The position numbers and the translations under genes are program-made. From contig NZ_OMWD01000006.1 of the NCBI RefSeq assembly GCF_900314695.1, positions 1 to 64,000 of the forward strand: a stretch of 64,000 nucleotides of DNA, read 5' to 3'. Below are positions 53,830 to 63,407 of the stretch, in pieces (the stretch's first letter is position 1; each line of letters starts with the position of its first letter). The stretch is from an uncultured Methanobrevibacter sp. (GTDB taxonomy: Archaea; Methanobacteriota; Methanobacteria; Methanobacteriales; Methanobacteriaceae). A model generated the notes under the pieces. The model saw only the letters and a list, made by a program, of their open reading frames with translations. It did no database searches and was not told the DNA's origin.

Positions 53830-55983
53830 TTAAATTATCATTGATAGGTTAATCCTTTTTCTTTTAATATCTACATCCAGAACTTTAACATCAACTATAT
53901 CTCCAACACTAACAATATCTAACGGGTGCTTTACATATTTATCAGCTACCAATTGTGATATATGAACCAATCCGTCCTGATGGACTCCAATATCTACAAA
54001 CGCTCCAAAATCAACAATGTTTCTAACAGTTCCCTGAGTTATCATTCCTATCTCCAAATCTTCAAGTGTCAATACATTTTTTCTAAGAATAGGTTTTGGC
54101 ATGTCCTCACGAGGATCCCTGCCGGGCTTTTTAAGTTCGCTTATAATGTCCTTTAATGTTTCCATTCCAATGTCCAATTCTTCTGAAATTTCTTTTAAGT
54201 CAACTTTGTCAAATTTTAAGGATTTTGAGCCGATATCGCTTGTGGAATAGTTTAATTTTTTCAATAGCTTAAAAGTGGCGTCATAGGATTCAGGATGTAT
54301 TGTGGTATTGTCCAATGGGTACTCTGGATTGTCTATTTTTACAAACCCGGCACACTGTTCGTAAGTTTTTTTACCAAGTTTTTTAACATTCAATAATTCT
54401 TTCCTGTTTTCAAAGCTTCCGTTTTCTTCCCTATAGCTAATAATATTTTTGGCGGTTGTATTGCCGATTCCGGATACATAATTAAGTAAACTTACAGAAG
54501 CGGTATTCAGGTCGACTCCAACTTCATTCACTACCTTTTCCACAACACCGCTCAGGGATTCTGACAATTGCTTTTGGTTCATGTCATGCTGATACTGACC
54601 TACACCGATTGATTTCGGATCAATTTTAACAAGTTCAGCCAGCGGGTCTTGAAGTCTTCTTGCAATTGAAACGGCACTGCGTTCCCCTTCTGAAAATTTA
54701 GGAAATTCCTCATCAGCCAATTTTGATGCAGAATATACGGAAGCTCCGGCTTCATTAACAATAATATATTCCACATTTGTTCCTTTGATAATGTCAGAAA
54801 CAATTTGTTCGGATTCTCTTGAAGCTGTTCCATTTCCAATTGCTATCACGTTAATGTCATATTTGTCAATTAAATCACGAACGGTTTTAATTGATTCTTT
54901 AACTTTATTTTGAGGTTCAGTTGGATAAATCAGTGCAGTATCTAAAACTTTTCCAGTTTCATCAATGATGGCAAGTTTACATCCTGTTCTAAATGCAGGA
55001 TCCCATCCTAAAATTGTTTTCCCAACAAGAGGACTTTCCATCAATAGCTGATTTAGGTTTTTGGCAAACACTTCAATTGATTTTTCTTCAGCCTTTTGTG
55101 TTAAAAAATTCCTGATTTCCCTTTCGATTGCAGGAGAAATCAATCTTTTATAAGAATCCTCCACTGATTCCTTTATTATTGGTGTGGTGTATCTGTTATA
55201 TTCTATTTTTTCCGGAATGCTTGAGATATTTTTCAGCATATGTCTGTTGAGATATTTTATTATTTCATCAACTTCACATACAACTTTTCCTTTAATTATT
55301 CCCTCTTTTTCAGCCCTGTTAATTGCTAAAATCCTATGTGGAGGGATTTTTCTTAAATCTTCACTGTAATTGTAATAAATCTCATATTCTGATGATGAAT
55401 CCTTATCTTTGGCTTTTGTTTCTATTTGTCCGGTGTAGAATGTGTTTTGCCTGATTTTTTTTCTGAATTGGGAGTTGTCTGAAATTATCTCGGCAATAAT
55501 ATCCTTTGCACCATCTATTGCATCTTCGGCAGTATTGATTTCTTTTTCAGGGTCAATGTATTTTTTAGCTATTTTTTTAATGCTTTCTTTAACGTCCTGT
55601 GCTAGAATTATTTGAGCCAATGGTTCCAATCCTTTTTCACGGGCAATTGTTGCTCTTGTTCTTTTTTTGCTTTTGAATGGTCTGTATAAATCATCAAGTT
55701 CAACTAATGTATTTGCATTTAAAATACTGCTTTTTAAGTCATCATCAAGTTTTCCAAGCTCATCGATTCGTTTTATGATTTTTTCCTTTTTGTCTTCCAG
55801 GTTTCTGAGATATTTTAGCCTTTCGTCAAATTTCCTTAAAGTTTCGTCATTCAGTGAACCTGTAACATCTTTTCTATATCTTGCAATGAAAGGTATTGTA
55901 TTGCCGTCATCGATTAATTTGATTACTTTTTCAACTTGCCAGTTAGTTAAATTTAATTCATTTTGAAGTGTTTCTACTATCAT
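53830..55983 (-). CDS. tex: Tex-family RNA-binding protein with S1 domain
   Basis: The protein is 717 residues. It has the helical N-terminus, a YqgF-like RNase H fold (ILGWDPAFRTGCKLAIID, ~325), a helix-hairpin-helix (LLNYVSGIGNTTAKNI, ~500) and a C-terminal S1 domain (~640-715, GTVRNIVDFGAFVDIGV...DGLVHIS). Tex is a bacterial transcription-linked protein, so this copy is likely acquired. The preferred start is ATG 55983, after AAGGTAGT. Confidence 0.93.
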   Translation of the reverse strand: MIVETLQNELNLTNWQVEKVIKLIDDGNTIPFIARYRKDVTGSLNDETLRKFDERLKYLRNLEDKKEKIIKRIDELGKLDDDLKSSILNANTLVELDDLYRPFKSKKRTRATIAREKGLEPLAQIILAQDVKESIKKIAKKYIDPEKEINTAEDAIDGAKDIIAEIISDNSQFRKKIRQNTFYTGQIETKAKDKDSSSEYEIYYNYSEDLRKIPPHRILAINRAEKEGIIKGKVVCEVDEIIKYLNRHMLKNISSIPEKIEYNRYTTPIIKESVEDSYKRLISPAIEREIRNFLTQKAEEKSIEVFAKNLNQLLMESPLVGKTILGWDPAFRTGCKLAIIDETGKVLDTALIYPTEPQNKVKESIKTVRDLIDKYDINVIAIGNGTASRESEQIVSDIIKGTNVEYIIVNEAGASVYSASKLADEEFPKFSEGERSAVSIARRLQDPLAELVKIDPKSIGVGQYQHDMNQKQLSESLSGVVEKVVNEVGVDLNTASVSLLNYVSGIGNTTAKNIISYREENGSFENRKELLNVKKLGKKTYEQCAGFVKIDNPEYPLDNTTIHPESYDATFKLLKKLNYSTSDIGSKSLKFDKVDLKEISEELDIGMETLKDIISELKKPGRDPREDMPKPILRKNVLTLEDLEIGMITQGTVRNIVDFGAFVDIGVHQDGLVHISQLVADKYVKHPLDIVSVGDIVDVKVLDVDIKRKRINLSMII

Positions 55984-56141
55984 CAAATAACTACCTTTTA
56001 AATGTGTATATTAAGATTAACCTTTAAAATGTATAGATAACTTTTAGGTTTTCGTATTATTTTAAGGTATGGTGTAAAACTAATATATTTATAGTACTTA
56101 AATGACATATTTATAAATAATTAAACTTTCAGGTGAATTTA

Positions 56142-57836
56142 TTGTATTGGTTTTTTGTAATAATTGCATTTTTGCTTGCTAGTATAAAAACTGAAAAACC
56201 TAAGAAATACCAAAAGGTTTCAGTAATTATTCCTGCATATAATGAGGAAGATACTGTAGCTAAAGTTGTAGAAGTAGTTAGAAACGTGTCGTTTGTTGAT
56301 GAAATCATTGTTGTTAATGATGGTTCATCTGATAAGACCAAAGAGGAAGCTATTAAGGCTGGAGCTATAGTTATTAATCATGAAACCAATAAAGGTAAGG
56401 GTGAAGCTTTATACACTGGTTATAAGCAAGCTGAATGTGATGTTATTGCATTCATTGATGCGGATATTTATAACTTAACTTCCAAAAAAGTAGAATCAAT
56501 GATTATGCCAATTTTGCTTGGAGATGCTGAGATTACTAAAACTAAATTTTCACGTGTTAGCGGACGTGTAACTGAACTTACGGCTAAACCGTTGCTCAAT
56601 TTCTTTTTCCCTGAAATTTCTTTTGAACAGCCATTGAGCGGTCAGTTTGCAGCACGTAAAAGTACATTAAGAAAAATTAATTTTGAAAAGGATTACGGTG
56701 TGGATGTAGGTATTGTTATTGATGCTGATGTGCTTGGAATTTCTATCATGGAAATTGACATTGGTGAAATTGAACATGACATGTCTCCGCTTTCAGATTT
56801 AAATCTGATGGCTAATGAAGTTGTTAGAACAATTATAAGTCGTGCTAATAAGTATGGTAGAGTTTTAATGATTGATGAAATTGGTTATTTCATCCGTATG
56901 TCTGTTGTTGGCCTGTCTTTAATTATTCTTGGTTTATTTACTGTATTCTTTGTAAAAATGGTTCCCCTTGCAATTGGGGTCATTATTTCTGTTGCAGGAA
57001 TTATAATAGCAATCTATTACCTTATTAAAGTTATTGTAAAATCTATTGTAATATTTAGAAAAACTCCTGGATTTAGCTTATTAAAATCTTTTGTTAAAAT
57101 TCACTTCCCTCTGATTATTTCAATAATTGTATTGCTGTTAATGATTTCAACATTTATTGGTGCAGCACACTTTGAGAATGGTGTATTGTCAATCGAACCG
57201 AACTCCAGAAATTTAATTATCTATGCTGACAATGCCCGTGCTGATAACTCCATATCTGTTAGAGGTCCATTTACTGTTGATGTAGCAATTGAAAATGAAT
57301 CGGAACAAATCCGTATGCCTTCAGAGGCAATGATGACATTGGGAATTAAAGTCAATGACACGATTCAAATTGGTGGGGGCGAGTATATAGTTAATGAATC
57401 AAGAGATGGTGATGATGATATTATCAGAATGCCTAATCAAGCTAGAAAGATTTTAAACCTCGAACCAGGTTATATAATTCAAAATAGTCGTTTAAAAGAA
57501 GTATTCGATCAGTCTATTGTAAGCCAGGTCAGTAAAAGTAAAAATATTTCCTGCACTGAAAAGTTCATTATTTCCCAGAAAGACTATAACTCTTCTGATT
57601 TTGAAGTATTCTTGGGTAATGTTTCAATAGCTAATTCATCTGGTGTATTTAGAAGCAATAGCTCTTATTCAATTGCTGTTGATGGTGAAATTATTGGTAC
57701 AATAAATAAACCTAAAAATACTACCTTAAATTATGGTGATTCAGAAATTGAGATAGTCTTTAATGATTCGCAATATTCATCTACAAAACAGTTTGTAAAA
57801 TCCAATCAAGGCAATTTCTTTAATATTGATATTTAA
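56142..57836 (+). CDS. Membrane glycosyltransferase family 2 with external C-terminal domain
   Basis: The protein is ~564 residues. A short N-terminal helix is followed by a GT-A domain (~20-230) with SVIIPAYNEEDTVAKV, VVNDGSSD and FIDADIY in place of the usual DxD. Three helices (~255-350) precede an extracytoplasmic domain (~360-564) with repeated beta-like segments and N-glycosylation sequons. The start is taken as TTG 56142 because the in-frame GTG 56133 lies in the Shine-Dalgarno AGGTG. It probably makes a glycolipid or wall glycan; the acceptor is unknown. Confidence 0.83.
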   Translation: MYWFFVIIAFLLASIKTEKPKKYQKVSVIIPAYNEEDTVAKVVEVVRNVSFVDEIIVVNDGSSDKTKEEAIKAGAIVINHETNKGKGEALYTGYKQAECDVIAFIDADIYNLTSKKVESMIMPILLGDAEITKTKFSRVSGRVTELTAKPLLNFFFPEISFEQPLSGQFAARKSTLRKINFEKDYGVDVGIVIDADVLGISIMEIDIGEIEHDMSPLSDLNLMANEVVRTIISRANKYGRVLMIDEIGYFIRMSVVGLSLIILGLFTVFFVKMVPLAIGVIISVAGIIIAIYYLIKVIVKSIVIFRKTPGFSLLKSFVKIHFPLIISIIVLLLMISTFIGAAHFENGVLSIEPNSRNLIIYADNARADNSISVRGPFTVDVAIENESEQIRMPSEAMMTLGIKVNDTIQIGGGEYIVNESRDGDDDIIRMPNQARKILNLEPGYIIQNSRLKEVFDQSIVSQVSKSKNISCTEKFIISQKDYNSSDFEVFLGNVSIANSSGVFRSNSSYSIAVDGEIIGTINKPKNTTLNYGDSEIEIVFNDSQYSSTKQFVKSNQGNFFNIDI

Positions 57837-57848
57837 AAAATAGTAAGA

Positions 57849-57873
57849 AATCTAAGAATTATTTTCTTAGATT
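57849..57873. terminator. Bidirectional hairpin between glycosyltransferase and mmp11 genes
   Basis: AATCTAAGAA (57849-57858) pairs perfectly with TTCTTAGATT (57864-57873) around a 5-nt loop and is followed by a T-rich run. It covers the mmp11 stop. Confidence 0.6.
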
Positions 57874-58810
57874 ATTTTTTTCCATAAGCTTTAACAGCTT
57901 CTTCTACATCGTTGTAAAGTCCAAGTGCAGCCAGTGCACCAACTTTTCCCTGTTCGCCGGTTACTGCAATCAAAGGAATACCCAATTCTTCAGCAGTTGC
58001 TTGTGCTGTTTCAACATCCATCATACCGGATTTTGTTGCAATAGAATATTCTCTTAATTTTTCAGGAATTTCAAGACCTTCTAAGATAGCTATGGCTGTT
58101 TTATCAGATAAAGTATCCCTTTTAAGAATTTCAATAACTCTGCTTATTAATTCTTCTTTTTTGGATTCTTCAACAGCAAATGTAAGAGCAATTGAAACAC
58201 AATTTTGAGTTTTATGAGGGTTGTGGGGGTATAATTGAACAATTATATGGTCAAGGTATTCATAACCTTCACTTGCAAGCTCAACACCTAAATTATGTGC
58301 CATTGTCCAAGTAGCTCCAGCATCTTTAGTATCAGTATCATCAACACCAATAACTACTTTTTGAAGTTTAGGGGTTACAACAGTAGCTCTTCCTACTTTT
58401 GAACCTCCTCCAATGTCAAGAAGCTCAATGTATTTAACACCTTCTCCCATTCCTCTACACATTCCAGCACCTACACCGGCACCTGCAAGCCCGGCATGTG
58501 TTACTTTAACTTCATCACCGTCAATAACAATTTCATCTATTCCTGCAGCATTAAAACTAGCTTTCAAATCAATAGGACTTGAACCGACATGGCATGAATA
58601 CACATGTTTGTTTCCGTCACGATAAGCGGAATCGATTAATTTTGAGTTATTTCGGTACTGATTTAACAACCAATGGGACCCGGAAATGCATGGATGATAT
58701 TCGATAAGTTCAACCTTATCGCCATCCACAATAGTTAAGACCTTTTCATATGGTGCAATCCATGGATCTGAAAATTTTTCCTTTAATTCATTTGGTTTGA
58801 GAATTTCCAT
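57872..58810 (-). CDS. mmp11: Methanogenesis marker protein 11
   Basis: The protein is 312 residues. It contains SCHVGSSPIDLKASF, HAGLAGAGVGAGMCRGMGEG, and the IGVDDTDTKDAGATW motif (~155). It belongs to the set found in nearly all methanogens, with no reaction assigned to my knowledge. It is the last gene of the leuC-leuD-leuB-small ORF-ribH-mmp11 run, 8 bp after ribH. Confidence 0.9.
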   Translation of the reverse strand: MEILKPNELKEKFSDPWIAPYEKVLTIVDGDKVELIEYHPCISGSHWLLNQYRNNSKLIDSAYRDGNKHVYSCHVGSSPIDLKASFNAAGIDEIVIDGDEVKVTHAGLAGAGVGAGMCRGMGEGVKYIELLDIGGGSKVGRATVVTPKLQKVVIGVDDTDTKDAGATWTMAHNLGVELASEGYEYLDHIIVQLYPHNPHKTQNCVSIALTFAVEESKKEELISRVIEILKRDTLSDKTAIAILEGLEIPEKLREYSIATKSGMMDVETAQATAEELGIPLIAVTGEQGKVGALAALGLYNDVEEAVKAYGKK

Positions 58811-58817
58811 CCAATCA

Positions 58818-59234
58818 CTAGATTTCTTTTAATCTGTCACACATTTTAATGGCTGCTTCAACTGCACTTTTTGCGTTTTTAACACGTCTGTGTGCATCCA
58901 TTCTTGTCATTCCAGGACCAGTAATTCCTAAAGCAACTGGTGTGTCATATTCTAATGCCAAATCAGCAATTTTACGTGACGCATGTTGTGCAACGATTTG
59001 ATCGTGGTCAGTTGCGCCTTCAATAACAGCACCTAAGGTGATTATTGCATCGAATTCTCCTTTTTGTAATAATTTTTTTATTACAAGTGGCATGTCAAAC
59101 ACGCCTGGAACGGCTACAACTTTTGTAATTTCACAGTCTCTATTTTTAGCTTCAGCTTTAGCTAACTCTAACATCATTTGAGTAATATCGTAATTAAATT
59201 CTGCTACAACAGCAGCGATTTCATATTTTACCAT
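58818..59234 (-). CDS. ribH: 6,7-dimethyl-8-ribityllumazine synthase
   Basis: The protein is 138 residues. Motifs are EFNYDIT near residue 12, VPGVFDMPLVIKKLL (~43-57), LGAVIEGATDHDQIV and GITGPGM. It condenses the ribB product with the pyrimidine intermediate for riboflavin. It is separated by ~30 kb from ribB and ribK and carries no FMN riboswitch of its own. A Shine-Dalgarno aggaga precedes it. Confidence 0.93.
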   Translation of the reverse strand: MVKYEIAAVVAEFNYDITQMMLELAKAEAKNRDCEITKVVAVPGVFDMPLVIKKLLQKGEFDAIITLGAVIEGATDHDQIVAQHASRKIADLALEYDTPVALGITGPGMTRMDAHRRVKNAKSAVEAAIKMCDRLKEI

Positions 59235-59246
59235 TTTTTCATCTCC

Positions 59247-59348
59247 TTACCTGCTAAATAATAAAAGCATAAATCCAGCTACCCCACTTAATACCATAAT
59301 GAATATAATAAAAAGTGCAGCCCATTGCATTTTAGTTAGTTTTCTCAT
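59247..59348 (-). CDS. 33-residue single-span membrane protein
   Basis: The ORF encodes 33 residues, beginning MRKLTKMQWAALFIIFIMVL, and ends FSR. Three basic residues precede one hydrophobic helix, so it should be a small inner-membrane protein with the N-terminus inside. GGAGAT lies about 9 bp before the ATG. It sits between leuB and ribH in the same direction with no room for separate promoters. No family is recognised. Confidence 0.6.
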   Translation of the reverse strand: MRKLTKMQWAALFIIFIMVLSGVAGFMLLLFSR

Positions 59349-59372
59349 ATTTTTCTTATCTCCATTTTTTAT

Positions 59373-60380
59373 TTATAAATTATTTTTAATAGCTTCGGCT
59401 ACTTCCATAGTGCTTGATGAACCACCTAAATCTCTTGTTAGGATTTTTCCATCATTAAGTACTTTTAGAATAGCGGCATCAAATTTGTCCGCTTCCTCGT
59501 TTTCACCGATATATCTAAGCATCATAATTGCTGAAAGCATCATTGCTATTGGATTTGCCTTACCTTCACCTGCAATATCTGGAGCAGAACCATGAACAGG
59601 TTCAAATAAAGCACCATCTTCACCAATATTTGCTGATGGTATTACTCCTAGTCCTCCAACGAGTCCAGCGCCTTCATCGGATAAGATATCACCGAATAAG
59701 TTTGTAGTCACAATTACTTCAAAGCTTTGAGGTTGTGTTATAAGATACATTGCTGTTGCATCTACATAAAAATCTTCGGTTTCAATCTCAGGATACCTTT
59801 CAGCCACTTCATAGAACACATCCTTGAATAATCCGTCACTTTTTTTAAGCACATTTGCTTTGTGAACTCCTGTGACTTTACTTTTATTATTTTCCTTAGC
59901 ATAATTAAAAGCATAATCAATAATGCGTTCTTCTGCTTTTCTTGTAATAATACGTTTTGCAATAGCACCATCTTCAGTTAATTCTTCTTGATCTGCGATG
60001 TACAATCCTTCAGTATTTTCCCGCACAATCATGAAGTCAACATCATCAAATAATGCATTAGTATTAGGATAAGTTTTAACAGGCCTTAGATTTGCATACA
60101 TTTTCATTTCTTGGCGTATTTTAACAATAACATCAGCAGCAGTTTCTCCTGCAGCACCAAATAAACATGCATCTGCATTTCTAATAATATCTAAGGTTTC
60201 TTCTGGAAGTGGATTTCCATTCTTTTGGCCACATTCATCTCCAGCTTCGCCATAAACATAATCGAAATCAATATCCAATTCGTCTAATACGAATATTGTC
60301 GCTTCCATTACTTCTTTACCGATTCCATCTCCTGGAACAACGGCAATTTGATATTTATTTTTTGTTTTTGAGGTATTCAA
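59373..60380 (-). CDS. leuB: 3-isopropylmalate dehydrogenase
   Basis: The protein is 335 residues. The beta-decarboxylating dehydrogenase motifs are VVPGDGIGKEV, MIVRENTEGLY and the signature TNLFGDILSDEGAGLVGGLG. Family members act on isopropylmalate or homoisocitrate; linkage to leuC and leuD with an IPM-type loop favours isopropylmalate. The start appears to be TTG 60380 after AAGGTGGATTAA, inside the leuD gene (26-bp overlap). Confidence 0.85.
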   Translation of the reverse strand: MNTSKTKNKYQIAVVPGDGIGKEVMEATIFVLDELDIDFDYVYGEAGDECGQKNGNPLPEETLDIIRNADACLFGAAGETAADVIVKIRQEMKMYANLRPVKTYPNTNALFDDVDFMIVRENTEGLYIADQEELTEDGAIAKRIITRKAEERIIDYAFNYAKENNKSKVTGVHKANVLKKSDGLFKDVFYEVAERYPEIETEDFYVDATAMYLITQPQSFEVIVTTNLFGDILSDEGAGLVGGLGVIPSANIGEDGALFEPVHGSAPDIAGEGKANPIAMMLSAIMMLRYIGENEEADKFDAAILKVLNDGKILTRDLGGSSSTMEVAEAIKNNL

Positions 60381-60834
60381 TTAATCCACCTTGTTCTAGT
60401 ATTTCTAACATGAATGGAGGTAATTTTTTAAAGTTAATTGATTCTCCATTAGCGGAGGTTATGATTCCTTTTCCCATATCAACATCAATTTCTTCTCCAT
60501 CATTTACAAGCTGTGTAATTCCGGGAGCTTCAAGAAGTGGAACTCCAACATTTGTAGCGTTTCTATAAAATATTCTTGCAAAAGACTCTGCAATTACTGC
60601 AGATATTCCAACACCTTTAAGAGCAATAGGAGCATGTTCTCTTGAAGATCCACAACCGAAATTCCTTCCAGCTACTATAAAATCTCCTTTTTTACATTTT
60701 TCATTGAATTCTGCATCCAAACCTTCCATACAATGTTGGGATAATCTTTCCTCATCAGTATATATTAAATATCTTCCTGGAAGAATTATGTCAGTGTCAA
60801 TGTCATTTCCAAATTTCCATGCAGTTCCTTTCAT
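60355..60834 (-). CDS. leuD: 3-isopropylmalate dehydratase small subunit
   Basis: The protein is 159 residues. It has the KFGNDIDTDIILPGRYL start and FGCGSSREHAPIALKG. The loop following GRYL is IYTDEE. From memory, in Methanocaldococcus the isopropylmalate enzyme has YLVYT here and homoaconitase YLRT, so this copy looks like the leucine type. I start at ATG 60834; the upstream GTG 60843 overlaps the leuC stop. It is coupled to leuC. Confidence 0.88.
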   Translation of the reverse strand: MKGTAWKFGNDIDTDIILPGRYLIYTDEERLSQHCMEGLDAEFNEKCKKGDFIVAGRNFGCGSSREHAPIALKGVGISAVIAESFARIFYRNATNVGVPLLEAPGITQLVNDGEEIDVDMGKGIITSANGESINFKKLPPFMLEILEQGGLIEYLKNKK

Positions 60835-60839
60835 AATAA

Positions 60840-62084
60840 TCACTCTGGTGCTACGATTCTACCTTCAATTGCTGAAGCTGCAGCAACAGCAGCAGAAGAT
60901 AAGTAAACTTTTCCATCAGGGGAACCTTGTCTACCTTTAAAGTTTCTGTTTGAAGTGGAGAGGCTTACTTCTCCAGGTCCAATAATTCCTGTGTGCCCTC
61001 CAAGACAAGGGCCGCAACATGGAGCCGATACAAGTGCACCTGCATCAACGAATATTTTTATCAAACCTTCTTCAAGGGCTTTTGAATAGATTTCTTTGGA
61101 TGCCGGTATTACTAACATTCTAGTTCCATTAGCTATTTTATTTCCTTTAAGGATTTTAGCAGCATCCCTTAAATCACTAAGCCTACCATTAGTACAAGAA
61201 CCTAAAAATACTTGGTCAATTTCTTGATCAACTTCACTAACAGCCTTTACATTGTCTACATTGTGAGGACAAGCTACTTGAGGTTCTAAATCACTTACAT
61301 CAATATCAATAATATTAAGAGAGGATGAGTCCAAATCAGTTTTGAATACTTTATATGGCTTATTGGAACGTTTTTCAACATAGGCAACGGTTTTTTTATC
61401 AGGTTCGACCAAACCAGTTTTACCACCCATTTCAATCGCCATGTTACATAAAACCATCCTATCTGAAACGCTCATATCTGAAACTGTATCGCCTGCAAAT
61501 TCACATGCCTTATATGTTGAGCCATCAGCGCCAACTTGACCGATGATATTTAAAATTACATCTTTTGCATAAACATTTTCTTTTAATTCACCGGTAATAT
61601 TGAACCTATTTGTTTCAGGTACCTTAAACCATAAATTACCTTCTGAAAATACCATGGCCATATCTGTAGAACCAATGCCTGTTGAAAATGCACCTAAAGC
61701 TCCATGAGTACAGGTATGTGAATCAGCACCTACAATAACTTCTCCAGGCACAACATGACCTAATTCCGGAAGAATTTGGTGACATACTCCAGCATATACA
61801 TCGTAGAAATTTTCAATTTTTTGTTCTTTTACGAAATTTCTCATAATAATATGATTATTCGCTGAATCAATAGAATCGGCTGGAACTTGATGGTCAAATG
61901 GAATAACAATCTTTGAGGAATCCCATACTTTTTCAGTACCAATCTTTTCAAAGGATTCTACTGAAAGAGGTCCAGTTAAGTCGTGAGCCATTGCTACATC
62001 AATATTTGCTATAACAATATCTCCCGCTTCAACTTTATCTTTACAAGATGCTTTTGCTAATATTTTTTCAGACATTGTTGGCAT
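60840..62084 (-). CDS. leuC: 3-isopropylmalate dehydratase large subunit
   Basis: The protein is 414 residues. The iron-sulfur ligands lie in GSCTNGRLSDLRDA and PCCGPCLGGHTG, with VGADSHTCTHGALGAFSTGIGSTD the substrate site. With LeuD it isomerises isopropylmalate. A Shine-Dalgarno GAGGTTG precedes the start. It opens the minus-strand run continuing to mmp11. Confidence 0.9.
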   Translation of the reverse strand: MPTMSEKILAKASCKDKVEAGDIVIANIDVAMAHDLTGPLSVESFEKIGTEKVWDSSKIVIPFDHQVPADSIDSANNHIIMRNFVKEQKIENFYDVYAGVCHQILPELGHVVPGEVIVGADSHTCTHGALGAFSTGIGSTDMAMVFSEGNLWFKVPETNRFNITGELKENVYAKDVILNIIGQVGADGSTYKACEFAGDTVSDMSVSDRMVLCNMAIEMGGKTGLVEPDKKTVAYVEKRSNKPYKVFKTDLDSSSLNIIDIDVSDLEPQVACPHNVDNVKAVSEVDQEIDQVFLGSCTNGRLSDLRDAAKILKGNKIANGTRMLVIPASKEIYSKALEEGLIKIFVDAGALVSAPCCGPCLGGHTGIIGPGEVSLSTSNRNFKGRQGSPDGKVYLSSAAVAAASAIEGRIVAPE

Positions 62085-62183
62085 ATTTTCAACCTCTTAA
62101 TAATGATAAATATTTTGTATTTATCAATATATAAACTCTTTTTTTATTATTTTAAAAATGTAATTTTCTAATATTTATATAAT

Positions 62184-63407
62184 ATGTTAAACAAAACTAT
62201 CCATATGGGTATATTATTTAACAGACACAAAAAAGATGAAACTCATATTGAAGAGGAACCTTCAATTTGGGAAGATAGGATTTTTTGGGTTTCAACATTA
62301 CAAAAAATAGTCCTTCCTGTTTTGGGTAATGTAGCAAAAAGCTCTCTTCGCAAAAAAATGCCTAACGAATCTGTTAGTGCTGATACTAAAAAATTTACAT
62401 ATCTTGAAGCTTTTGCACGTGTTTTTAATGGAATCGCTCCTTGGCTAGAATTAGGGCCTGACAGTTCAGAAGAAGGTCAAATTAGAGAAAAATATTTACG
62501 ATTAACATTAAAAGCTATTATGAATGCTGTTAATCCAAACAATAATGATTATATCTTCTTTGTAGAACCTAAACAATCTTTAGTAAACATGGCTTTATTC
62601 GCTCAAGGGTTACTCAGATCAAAAAATCAAGTTTGGCTTAATTTGCCAATGGATGTACAGGCTAAGATTATTCATGAACTTAAAAATTCAAGAGTAATTG
62701 CTCCATATGAAAATCATTGGTTATTATATACTGCTATAATTGAAGCTACACTTTTAGAATTTACTGGAGAATGTGATAAAGAACGTTTGTCTTACGGTAT
62801 CCATAAATTCAGAGATGAATTTTATATGGGAGATGCTATTTATTCAGATGGCGAATCATTTGATTTAGATTATTACAATAGTATAATAATTCATCCAATG
62901 CTTAACGATATCTTATCCGTAATGAGAAAATACGGTATTTCAGATGGTGAATTTTTAGATATACAGTTAATGAGATCTTCAAGATTGGCTGCTCAACTCG
63001 AGAGGTTAATTTCACCTGAAGGTACATATCCTCTAGTTGGAAGCTCTTTAACATATCGTTGCGGCATTTTCCATTTATTATCTCAAGCAGTTTTACTTAA
63101 GATTTTACCGAAAAATATTAATCCTGCTCAAGTCCGATCAGCTTTAACAAAAGTTTTAAAAAGACAATTTGGAGGCACTCAAAATTTTTCTTCTGAAGGC
63201 TGGCTGCTAATAGGATTAAATGGATATCAAGCGGAATTATCCGAAAAAGATATTAATTCAGGCAGTATTTATTTCTGCTGTGCAATATTTTTAGCTTTAG
63301 GTTTAGAATTGGAAGATGAGTTTTGGACAAATCCTGCCTGTGAATGGACTACTTTAAAAGCATGGAATGCTCAAGACGCTCCAAAAGATCAATCTATTAA
63401 TTTTTAA
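62184..63407 (+). CDS. DUF2264 domain protein
   Basis: The protein is 407 residues, or 400 if starting at ATG 62205. It contains FARVFNGIAPWLELG (~85), NHWLLYTAIIEATLLEF and the segment DGESFDLDYYNSIIIHPML, as in DUF2264, an (alpha/alpha)-barrel-like family found mainly in bacteria that degrade polysaccharides. It has no signal peptide. In a gut archaeon it may derive from a bacterium. The gene converges on the UDP-ManNAc dehydrogenase gene with a 4-bp overlap. Confidence 0.82.
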   Translation: MLNKTIHMGILFNRHKKDETHIEEEPSIWEDRIFWVSTLQKIVLPVLGNVAKSSLRKKMPNESVSADTKKFTYLEAFARVFNGIAPWLELGPDSSEEGQIREKYLRLTLKAIMNAVNPNNNDYIFFVEPKQSLVNMALFAQGLLRSKNQVWLNLPMDVQAKIIHELKNSRVIAPYENHWLLYTAIIEATLLEFTGECDKERLSYGIHKFRDEFYMGDAIYSDGESFDLDYYNSIIIHPMLNDILSVMRKYGISDGEFLDIQLMRSSRLAAQLERLISPEGTYPLVGSSLTYRCGIFHLLSQAVLLKILPKNINPAQVRSALTKVLKRQFGGTQNFSSEGWLLIGLNGYQAELSEKDINSGSIYFCCAIFLALGLELEDEFWTNPACEWTTLKAWNAQDAPKDQSINF

